Source: Pseudomonadota bacterium
GTDB taxonomy: Bacteria; Pseudomonadota; Gammaproteobacteria; Burkholderiales; Burkholderiaceae
Length of the DNA stretch: 20,873 bases
Reading direction: 5' to 3'
NCBI GenBank assembly: GCA_021783435.1
Contig: JAJXUC010000057.1
Coordinates: forward strand, 1 to 20,873
Shown here: one piece after another, positions 14,526 to 20,873 of the stretch
Layout of the letters: every line of letters begins with the position of its first letter
Position numbering within the stretch: the stretch's first letter is position 1
Notes under the pieces: model-generated
The model's database searches: none
Told to the model about the DNA's origin: nothing
What the model saw: only the letters and a program-made list of their open reading frames with translations
Program-made: the position numbers and the translations under genes

Positions 14526-17030
14526 TCAGGCCAGGGCCCGCAAGGTGCGCAGAGGCGGCGCGCGCACCACCTGGCGCAGGGTCATCCATCCCACGGCCAG
14601 GGCCAGCACGGCACCCGCCGCGGGGCCCACGGCGAACCAGGCGGGCGAAGGCGTCCAGGCGAAATCGAATACCCGGCGGGCCAGGACCCAGGCCACGGCC
14701 GCCGCCGCCCCCGTGCCCAGCAAGCCGGCAAACGCGCCGCCGAGCGCGAGTTCGGCCGCCATCACCCTGCGCAGCAGGCTGCTGGAGGCGCCCAGCACGC
14801 GCCACATGGCCGTTTCGTGCTCGCGCTCACGGCGGCTGATGAGCAGACTGGCGACGACCACGGACAAGCCCGCGGCCAGCGCGAAGACAAACAGGAACTG
14901 CACCGCCGTGCTCACCTGGTCGAGCATGTGCCGCACCTGTTCGAGGAAGTAGCCGAGATCGACGATGGTGATGTCCGGAAAGGCATGCGCGAGCCGGTTG
15001 TCGAGTCGGCCCGCCTGCGCGGGTTCGAAAAACGCGGTGATGAAGGTGGCCGGCTGCTGCGCGATCAGTGGGCGCGGCATGAGCACGAAGAAATTCACCC
15101 GCATCGAACCCCAGTCGATCTTGCGCAAACTGGTGATCGGTGCCGTCACCGTGCTGCCCGCGATCTCGAAGCTGAGGGTGTCGCCCATGCTCAGTCCCAG
15201 GGTCTCGGCAAGGCCGCTGTCGACCGACAAGCCACGTGCCTCGGGCCCGGCCGTGGCCGCCCAGGAACCCGCGACGATGCGGTTGTGCGCCGGCAGCGTG
15301 TCGCTGCTCGACAGATTGAATTCGCGGTCGATGAGGGAGCGCGCACGCTGACCCTTGTAGTCGCGTCCGAACACGGGTTTGCCATTGACCGCCACGAGCC
15401 GCCCCCGCACCATGGGATACCAGTCATAGCGGCGGATCCCCGATGCCTTCAACGCAGCCTGGAAGTCCCGCGCCTGCTGGGGCTGGATGTTGATGACGAA
15501 GCGGTTAGGCGCATCCGGCGGCAGGGTGTCCTGCCAACCGGTGAGCAGTCCTGTGCGCAGCATGGCCACCAGCATCAGCGCCAGCATGGACAAGCCCAGC
15601 GCGCTGATCTGGGCCACGGCCTGACCGCTGCGTCCGCCCAGTTGCCGCGCAGCCAGAGCCAGCACGCCACGGCGCTGGGCGCCGACGCGGCGGGCTCCCC
15701 GCACCAGGGCGTAAGCCAGCAATGCGAACCCCAGCGCCGAGGCCACGAAACCGCCTAGCGCGATGAGCGCCAGGCGCCTGTCCTGCGCCAGCAGCAACAG
15801 CACCCCGATGAAGAGCATCACACCGACGGCACCGAGCAACCAAGGCCCCGGGCTGACCTTTTGCGCCTCGCGGCGCAAGACGCGCAAGGGCGGTACGCGG
15901 GCCAGTTGCAACACGGGCGGCAACGCGAAGGCCAGCAACAGCGCCAGGGCCGCCAGCCATGCGATCAGCGCGGGCTGCCAGCTCGGCGGCGGCAATGCGC
16001 GCACGTTGACCACCCCTGCGAGCAGATGCAGCAGGATGGCCTGCCCCGACAGCCCCAGCGCGGAACCGATGACGCTCGCCAGCAGCGCCAGCAGCAGCAA
16101 TTCGGCGATGATCAGGCGCAGCACGGCGCCTTGCGACATGCCCAAAGCCTTCAGCAGCGCCGTGGCGTCGAGCCTGCGGCGGGAAAAGTCGCGCGCAGCA
16201 ATCGCCACCGCCACGGCGGCGATGAGCGCCGTGAGCATGGACACGAGTTGCAGGAAACCCGAACCGCGCTGCAGGTTCTGGCCAAGCTCGGGTCCGCCGT
16301 CTGCCACGGTCAGCACCCGCACGCCGCGCAGGCTATGGGCGCGAATGCGCGCGCGCGCCCAATCGGCGAACCGCGCGGCGGCTGAGGGCTCACCCGCGGT
16401 GGCCAGGCGGTAGGTGACGCGGCTGGCGGGCTGGATCAGCCCGGTGGACGGCAGATCGGCCGCGTTCATCATGATCCGCGGCGCGAAGTTGATGAACCCG
16501 GCCCCGCGATCCGGTTCGCGTGCGATGACCCCGGCAATGCGGAAACTGCGTGTGCCCAGGGTGATGGGTCCCTGCGGCGGCGCGTCGAGCTGTGCTGCCA
16601 CGCTGGGGTCGACCCAGACCGTGCCGGGTCGGGGCGGACCGTGCATCGCGGCTTCGCCGCCGCCTGCAGGAGGCCGCAGCATCAGGCTGCCGAGCAGCGG
16701 GTAGCCGGGCTCCACGGCCTTCACCGCCACCAGATGCGTGCGCCCCTGCGCCCCGGGCCCAACCGCCATGCTGGCGAACACGGCGGTCTGCGTGGTTTGC
16801 AAGCCATCGTCATGCGCCTGCCGCAAAAAAACCGAGGGCAACAGGTGGTCGCTCTGCACCACGGCCTGCCCACCGATGAGCTGGGCGGCATCACGCTTGA
16901 GCCCGGCGTCGAGCCGCTGCGCGAGGAATCCCACAGTGGACAGCGCCGCGGTGGCCAGCACCAGCGCCAGCCACATCAACCGCAGCTCGGCGGCGCGCAA
17001 GTCGCGCCCGATCAGGCTCCAGGTGCGCAT
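14526..17030 (-). CDS. Large FtsX-like ABC transporter permease (YbbP type)
   Basis: An 834-residue inner-membrane permease with two FtsX-type units, as in YbbP. The first membrane helix is at about residues 17-39 (RLMWLALVLATAALSTVGFLAQ), followed by a large periplasmic domain. The first FtsX core (about 245-400) ends PVLQLARVPPLRVLRRE, a signature of this class; further helices lie at 400-480. After a second periplasmic domain the last three helices (about 710-825) contain SRREREHETAMWRVLGASSSLLRRV and end LRQVVRAPPLRTLRALA. YbbP-like permeases normally work with a YbbA-type ATPase in lipoprotein or lipid-related export; none is encoded here. The gene starts nine bases after egtD, so it belongs to the egtB-egtD operon. 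Confidence 0.88.
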   Translation of the reverse strand: MRTWSLIGRDLRAAELRLMWLALVLATAALSTVGFLAQRLDAGLKRDAAQLIGGQAVVQSDHLLPSVFLRQAHDDGLQTTQTAVFASMAVGPGAQGRTHLVAVKAVEPGYPLLGSLMLRPPAGGGEAAMHGPPRPGTVWVDPSVAAQLDAPPQGPITLGTRSFRIAGVIAREPDRGAGFINFAPRIMMNAADLPSTGLIQPASRVTYRLATAGEPSAAARFADWARARIRAHSLRGVRVLTVADGGPELGQNLQRGSGFLQLVSMLTALIAAVAVAIAARDFSRRRLDATALLKALGMSQGAVLRLIIAELLLLALLASVIGSALGLSGQAILLHLLAGVVNVRALPPPSWQPALIAWLAALALLLAFALPPVLQLARVPPLRVLRREAQKVSPGPWLLGAVGVMLFIGVLLLLAQDRRLALIALGGFVASALGFALLAYALVRGARRVGAQRRGVLALAARQLGGRSGQAVAQISALGLSMLALMLVAMLRTGLLTGWQDTLPPDAPNRFVINIQPQQARDFQAALKASGIRRYDWYPMVRGRLVAVNGKPVFGRDYKGQRARSLIDREFNLSSSDTLPAHNRIVAGSWAATAGPEARGLSVDSGLAETLGLSMGDTLSFEIAGSTVTAPITSLRKIDWGSMRVNFFVLMPRPLIAQQPATFITAFFEPAQAGRLDNRLAHAFPDITIVDLGYFLEQVRHMLDQVSTAVQFLFVFALAAGLSVVVASLLISRREREHETAMWRVLGASSSLLRRVMAAELALGGAFAGLLGTGAAAAVAWVLARRVFDFAWTPSPAWFAVGPAAGAVLALAVGWMTLRQVVRAPPLRTLRALA

Positions 17031-17039
17031 GGGTCTGGC

Positions 17040-18017
17040 TCAGCCGGCGCGCAGGAACTGCACGCCGAAACGCGCGGCATCGTCGCTCCAGCGCGCCGTC
17101 TCCTGCCACCCGGCCTGCCGCGCCATGGCGGCGAAGCCGTCGGGCGTGTATTTGTAGGAATTCTCGGTATGGATGGTTTCGCCGGCAGCAAAACGCAGCG
17201 CCTGGCCGTCCACGCGCACAATCTGCGCCTTGCGGCTTTGCAGGTGCATCTCGATGCGCCCGCGCGCCTCGTCGTAGCGGGCCACGTGGGCGAAGGATGC
17301 CGGATCGAAGTCGGCCCCGAATTCGCGGTTCACACGCGCCAGAAGATTGCGGTTGAAAGCGGCCGTCACGCCCTGGGCGTCGTCGTAGGCCGCTTGCAAC
17401 ACGGCGGGATCCTTGCGCAGGTCCACGCCGATGAGCAAGCCCGCGTCCGGCCCCCCCAGCAAGCGCCACCGCGCAAGCAAAGCCTGGGCCTGTTGCGGAT
17501 CGAAATTGCCGATGGTCGACCCCGGGAAAAAGAACACCACGCGCCGCGCGGTCCCCAGCCCCTCGGGCAAGGCGAAGGCGCGCGTGAAATCGGCCTGCAA
17601 GGGGCTGATCACCAGCTTCGGGCAGCGACTGCTGACGGCCTGCATCGAGGCCTGCAGCGCGGTGGCCGAAATCTCGATCGGCACATAGGCACGCGGTGCA
17701 TGCATGCGCGACAGCAGTAGGCAGGTTTTGAGGCCAGCGCCGCAACCGGGTTCGACGAGCACGGCGTCGGCACCGATGCAGTCGGCCATCTCGTCGGCAT
17801 GCGCGCGCAGGATGGCCAGCTCGGTGCGCGTCGGGTAGTACTCGGGCAGCTCGCAGATCTGCTCGAACAGTGCCGACCCCCGCGCGTCGTAGAGATAGGC
17901 GCTCGGCAGATGCTTGGGGTTGGCAAACAGTCCGTCGAGCACGGCCTGGCGCAAGGCCGGCGACGCGGTGTCGGCCGCGGCGGGGCGCTGCCGGCTCACA
18001 GGGCTTTGCTGTTTCAT
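17040..18017 (-). CDS. egtD: L-histidine N-alpha-methyltransferase (ergothioneine synthesis)
   Basis: EgtD converts histidine to hercynine (trimethylhistidine) with three SAM molecules, the first step of ergothioneine synthesis. The 325-residue protein shows the N-terminal LPSAYLYDARGSALFEQICELPEYYPTRTE, SAM motif VEPGCGAGLKT (about 88-98), VPIEIS (112-117), RRVVFFFPGSTIGNF (158-172) and the C-terminal ETIHTENSYKYT, which holds the Glu/Ser pair that binds the substrate in this family. The ATG at 18017 overlaps the egtB stop by four bases, so the two are coupled. Ahead of the homologous part is a short Pro/Ala-rich extension of about 20 residues. Confidence 0.94.
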   Translation of the reverse strand: MKQQSPVSRQRPAAADTASPALRQAVLDGLFANPKHLPSAYLYDARGSALFEQICELPEYYPTRTELAILRAHADEMADCIGADAVLVEPGCGAGLKTCLLLSRMHAPRAYVPIEISATALQASMQAVSSRCPKLVISPLQADFTRAFALPEGLGTARRVVFFFPGSTIGNFDPQQAQALLARWRLLGGPDAGLLIGVDLRKDPAVLQAAYDDAQGVTAAFNRNLLARVNREFGADFDPASFAHVARYDEARGRIEMHLQSRKAQIVRVDGQALRFAAGETIHTENSYKYTPDGFAAMARQAGWQETARWSDDAARFGVQFLRAG

Positions 18018-19303
18018 GGGGTGTCCTTCGCCAGGCGCAGGCCCATGAACTGCCAGCGCTGATGGGGGTAGAAGAAATTGCGGTAGGTGGCCCGCGCATG
18101 GCCTGGCGGCGTGGCGCAGGAACCGCCGCGCAACACCATCTGGCCCGACATGAACTTGCCGTTGTACTCGCCCAGGGCGCCGGGCTGCGCGCGGTAGCCG
18201 GGGTACGGGAGGTAACTGCTTCCGGTCCATTCCCACACGTCGCCGAAGCATTGCGACGCATCCGCAGCTGCGGCAACCGGACGGAACCAGCCGGCTTCCA
18301 GCATGTTGCCGGCGAGCGGTTGCGCGGCGGCAAAAGTCTCCCACTCGGCCTCGGTCGGCAGGCGCGCGCCGGCCCAGCGGGCGAAGGCGTCGGCCTCGTA
18401 GTGGCTGATGTGGCACACGGGAGCGGCAGGGTCGAGTTCTAGTTCGCCGCCCAGGGTGAAGGCGCTGGCGCCGTCCTCGCTCCAGTACAGCGGCGCGCAC
18501 CAGCCCTCGCGCTGCGCCGTGGCCCAGCCGTCGGACAGCCACAGCAAGGGATTGCGGTAGCCGCCGTCGCGCACGAACGCGGCGTACTCGGCGTTGCTCA
18601 CCAGCCGGTTCGCGATGGCGTGCGGCGCCAGCCACATCGTGTGGCGCGGCGCCTCGTTGTCGAAATGAAAACCCGTACCGGAATGGCCGATGGCATGCGC
18701 GCCCTCCGGACCCTCGATGAAGCGCAGAGCCGGCGTCGCGCGCTTTTGTGGCGCCGGCAGCTTCCGCCACGCCGGCTTGAGCGGGTTGTGCGACAGCAAA
18801 TGCAGCATGTCGGTGAGTAGCAACTCCTGGTGCTGCTGCTCGTGGTGCAGGCCGAGTTCGAGCACGCGCGCGAGATCCTGGCCGGGCTCCCCGCACTCCA
18901 GCAGGCGCTGGAGATGGGCATCGACGTGGGCACGGTAGCGCATGACCTCAGCCACCGTGGGCCGGGTGACCAGGCCGCGCTGCGGCCGTGCAAACCGCGG
19001 TCCAGCGCTGACGTAGTACGAGTTGAACAGTTCGGCAAAACCGGCGTTGAACTCGCGGTAATCGGCGACAAAGGGCTTGAGCGCGAACTGCTCGAAAAAC
19101 CAGGTGGTGTGGGCCAGGTGCCATTTCGCCGGACTGGCGTCGGGCATGCTCTGCGGCGTCATGTCCTCGGGCGCGAGGCTGGCGCAAAGTTCCGGCGTCA
19201 GCGCGCGCGCGGCGAACAGGCGCGGGGCCAGATCGTTCGCTGGCTGGAGCCGGGCCCCGGTGACGTCGAGAGACGGGACGGCATGCGTCATGGCGTCGAG
19301 CAT
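18014..19303 (-). CDS. egtB: Ergothioneine synthase, iron-dependent sulfoxide synthase
   Basis: EgtB joins a thiol donor to hercynine using iron and O2. The 429-residue protein has an N-terminal DinB-like helical domain with the iron-ligand histidines: one in AKWHLAHTTWFFE (His62 or His65), and His154 and His158 in LHHEQQHQEL. A C-terminal formylglycine-enzyme-like domain follows (RLPTEAEWETFAA, FGDVWEWTGSSY, VLRGGSCATP, RNFFYPHQRWQFMGLRL). With neither egtA nor egtC here, the two-gene layout suggests a form that may use cysteine directly, but donor specificity is not visible. Selenoneine synthase SenA is a homologue; no senB or senC is present. Starts: ATG 19303 (used here) or ATG 19291. A strong promoter ends six bases before the first, so a leaderless mRNA is likely. 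Confidence 0.93.
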   Translation of the reverse strand: MLDAMTHAVPSLDVTGARLQPANDLAPRLFAARALTPELCASLAPEDMTPQSMPDASPAKWHLAHTTWFFEQFALKPFVADYREFNAGFAELFNSYYVSAGPRFARPQRGLVTRPTVAEVMRYRAHVDAHLQRLLECGEPGQDLARVLELGLHHEQQHQELLLTDMLHLLSHNPLKPAWRKLPAPQKRATPALRFIEGPEGAHAIGHSGTGFHFDNEAPRHTMWLAPHAIANRLVSNAEYAAFVRDGGYRNPLLWLSDGWATAQREGWCAPLYWSEDGASAFTLGGELELDPAAPVCHISHYEADAFARWAGARLPTEAEWETFAAAQPLAGNMLEAGWFRPVAAAADASQCFGDVWEWTGSSYLPYPGYRAQPGALGEYNGKFMSGQMVLRGGSCATPPGHARATYRNFFYPHQRWQFMGLRLAKDTP

Positions 19304-19309
19304 GAACCC

Positions 19310-19338
19310 AGCCTAAACGCCGAACATGACACTGTCAA
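19310..19338 (-). promoter_or_regulatory. Predicted sigma70 promoter of the egtB-egtD-permease operon
   Basis: On the minus strand a perfect TTGACA (19338-19333) is followed after 17 bases by TAGGCT (19315-19310). The -10 box ends six bases before the egtB ATG at 19303, so the predicted transcription start falls on the start codon itself. The -35 box lies inside the inverted repeat at 19326-19351, a natural place for a regulator to act. Confidence 0.6.
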
Positions 19339-19351
19339 AGCACAGCGTCAT
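19326..19351. repeat. Inverted repeat overlapping the egtB -35 box
   Basis: ATGACACTGT (19326-19335) and ACAGCGTCAT (19342-19351) are inverted copies with nine of ten bases matching, around a six-base spacer. The pair covers the -35 hexamer of the egtB promoter, so it looks like an operator. No regulator gene is adjacent. Confidence 0.45.
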
Positions 19352-19362
19352 TCAACCCCAGG

Positions 19363-19408
19363 CCGCGCTGGGCGAAGCGCGGAACCGTCGCGCCACGGCA
19401 TGCCGTGG
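19363..19408. repeat. Two hairpin-forming palindromes after prfC
   Basis: CCGCGCT…AGCGCGG (19363-19382, six-base loop) and the perfect 16-base palindrome CCACGGCATGCCGTGG (19393-19408) stand in the 118-base gap between the prfC stop and the egtB start. They may form a weak, U-tract-free terminator for prfC or protect the mRNA end. No T run follows, so I do not call a true terminator. Confidence 0.4.
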
Positions 19409-19421
19409 AAGGCGCCGGCGT

Positions 19422-20873
19422 TCAAGCCGCCATATCGGTCTGGAACACACGCCCGGCATGCTCGCGCAGGGCGTGGAACGACACCTCGGGCCAGCGTTCC
19501 TGCAACACGCGCAGCTCGGCGGCGTGCGTGAGCAGGATGGTGGGCGCATCGACCACGTCGTAGGCGATGCGGTGGGCGTTTTCCTCAATGAAGCGCTTGA
19601 GCTGGCGTTCGTCGTCGCTGTGGATCCAGCGCGCCACGCGGTAGGGCGTGGGCGCCAGGCGCGCGGCGACGTTGTATTCGCCGCTCAGGCGGTGCAGCAC
19701 CACGTCGAACTGCAGGCTGCCGACCGCGCCCAGCAGCAGGCTGCCGCTGAAGTGCGGGCGGAACACCTGGATGGCGCCCTCCTCGCCCAATTGCATGAGT
19801 CCGGTGCGCAACTGCTTGCTGCGCAGCGGGTCGGCGATCTCCACCGCCTGGAACAGCTCGGGGGCAAAGAACGGCAGGCCGGTGAACTGCAGGGTCTCGC
19901 CTTCGGTGAGCGTGTCGCCCAGGCGCAGCGTGCCGTGATTGGGGATGCCGATGATGTCGCCCGCCCAGGCCTCTTCCAGCAGCTCGCGGCGCTGCGACAT
20001 GAAGGCCACCACGGTGTTCGGGCGGATGTCCTTGCCGGTGCGGCCGACCTTGAGGCGCATGCCGCGCTCGAAGCGCCCGGAGCACACGCGCACGAAAGCG
20101 ATGCGGTCGCGATGCGCGGGGTCCATATTGGCCTGGATCTTGAACACCATGCCGGTGAACTTGGGCTCGGAGGGTTGCACCACGCGCTGCACGGCCGGGC
20201 GCGGGCCGGGCGACGGTGCCTGCTCCACCAGCGCGTCGAGCACCTCGCGCACGCCGAAGTTGTTGATCGCCGAGCCGAAGAACAGCGGCGACTGCCGGCC
20301 GGCGAGAAAGGCCGTGCGGTCGAATTCCGCCGTGGCCTCGGACAGAAGACCGATCTCCTCCCGCGCCTGCGCCAGCTCGGCGCCGAAGCGCGCGGCGAGT
20401 TGCGGGTTGTCGAGTCCTTCGATGGTTTCGTCGCCGCCGCCGTCGAGCCTGTCCTCGCCTGGGCGGAACACGCGCATGCGCTGCTCGCGCAGGTCGAGCA
20501 CGCCGTGGAAATTCTTGCCCATGCCCACCGGCCAGGTAAAGGGAATGGCGTCCATGCCCAGGTGGCGCTCGATCTCGTCCATCAGGTCCAGCGGAGTGCG
20601 CACCTCGCGGTCCATCTTGTTGACGAAAGTGATGATGGGCGTGTTGCGCGCGCGGCAGACCTCCAGCAGGCGCAGGGTCTGGGCCTCCACGCCGTTGGCG
20701 GCGTCGATCACCATCAGCGCCGCGTCCACCGCGGTGAGCACGCGGTAGGTGTCCTCGGAGAAGTCCTGGTGGCCGGGGGTGTCGAGCAGGTTGATGACGC
20801 AGTCGCGCCACTCCATCTGCATCACCGAGGACGCGACCGAGATGCCGCGCTGCTTCTCGATCTCCATCCAGTC
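19422..20873 (-). CDS. prfC: Peptide chain release factor 3, N-terminus cut by the window edge
   Basis: RF3 is the GTPase that removes RF1 and RF2 from the ribosome after termination. The frame runs from the stop at 19422 to the window end (483 codons). The first residues seen are DWMEIEKQRGISV, so roughly the first 50 residues with the P-loop (G1) lie outside. Visible are G2 (QRGISVASS), G3 (LLDTPGHQDFSEDTYR), G4 (FVNKMDRE) and the RF3-specific part (FFGSAINNFGVREVLDALVEQAPSPGPR … KFTGMVFKIQANMDPAHRDRIAFVRVCSG). The C-terminal segment is GAVGSLQFDVVLHRLSGEYNV. The insert and length separate it from EF-G. It is upstream of egtB on the same strand with its own 3' hairpins between. Confidence 0.96.
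   Translation of the reverse strand, partial: DWMEIEKQRGISVASSVMQMEWRDCVINLLDTPGHQDFSEDTYRVLTAVDAALMVIDAANGVEAQTLRLLEVCRARNTPIITFVNKMDREVRTPLDLMDEIERHLGMDAIPFTWPVGMGKNFHGVLDLREQRMRVFRPGEDRLDGGGDETIEGLDNPQLAARFGAELAQAREEIGLLSEATAEFDRTAFLAGRQSPLFFGSAINNFGVREVLDALVEQAPSPGPRPAVQRVVQPSEPKFTGMVFKIQANMDPAHRDRIAFVRVCSGRFERGMRLKVGRTGKDIRPNTVVAFMSQRRELLEEAWAGDIIGIPNHGTLRLGDTLTEGETLQFTGLPFFAPELFQAVEIADPLRSKQLRTGLMQLGEEGAIQVFRPHFSGSLLLGAVGSLQFDVVLHRLSGEYNVAARLAPTPYRVARWIHSDDERQLKRFIEENAHRIAYDVVDAPTILLTHAAELRVLQERWPEVSFHALREHAGRVFQTDMAA

Noticed and set aside
14412..15758. Long plus-strand open frame (448 codons) opposite the permease
   Set aside because: Antisense shadow of the FtsX-like permease gene; low-complexity Arg/Gly/His composition.
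18014..19303. Selenoneine synthase (SenA) instead of EgtB
   Set aside because: No senB or senC gene is nearby and the gene is coupled to egtD, which points to ergothioneine; the homology alone cannot fully exclude it.
19363..19408. Intrinsic terminator of prfC
   Set aside because: Hairpins are present but there is no T tract on the minus strand, so they are listed as repeats only.

Overview
The window reads as a chromosomal segment of a GC-rich betaproteobacterium. The Burkholderiales are likely and a Thiomonas-like sulfur or metal-habitat bacterium is possible. That assignment is inference from the housekeeping proteins (SerS, IspH, RadC, RF3, EgtB/EgtD) and the base composition, not from a database search.

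Layout. (1) 1-1246, minus strand: the N-terminal part of a GspE/PilB-family secretion or pilus ATPase that runs off the left edge, and a uracil-DNA-glycosylase-fold protein of the deoxyinosine glycosylase type. (2) 1390-9600: an accessory island with a scrambled left border. The 5' half of a tRNA-Gly(CCC) gene breaks off right after the anticodon loop and is followed by the first 113 codons of a tyrosine integrase. The integrase is fused to a truncated, frameshifted IS3-family element, which itself cuts into the 5' end of an IS30-family element. A segment of about 6 kb follows, and then the 3' half of an IS30-family transposase gene. The two IS30 remnants have the same orientation and each keeps only its inner end, so the segment looks like the core of a decayed composite transposon. 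Its cargo is an AT-rich orphan methyltransferase of the TIGR04325 type and a complete TonB transport set: exbB, exbD, tonB and a TonB-dependent outer-membrane receptor. (3) 9620-12623, minus strand: conserved core genes that look like one transcription unit, fkpB, ispH, serS and tRNA-Ser(CGA) with its own terminator. (4) 12639-13966, plus strand: radC and a Smr-domain protein. (5) 13991-19303, minus strand: a group II truncated haemoglobin and an operon egtB-egtD-FtsX-like permease; egtB and egtD make ergothioneine from histidine. (6) 19422-20873, minus strand: prfC (RF3), which runs off the right edge.

How the genes work together. ExbB and ExbD form the proton-driven motor, TonB carries the energy across the periplasm, and the receptor imports an unidentified ligand, so the island could supply a self-contained uptake route. 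fkpB-ispH is a conserved pair (protein folding, isoprenoid precursor synthesis), and serS sits next to one of its own substrate tRNAs. EgtD trimethylates histidine and EgtB adds the sulfur. The permease directly downstream has no ATPase partner in the window.

The points most worth a second look are the IS30-bounded TonB cassette, the tRNA-Gly gene broken at the anticodon loop, the orphan permease tied to ergothioneine synthesis, and two promoters (for the GspE-like gene and egtB) whose -10 boxes lie six bases before the ATG, which suggests leaderless mRNAs. I found no CRISPR array, rRNA gene, replication origin or complete prophage.
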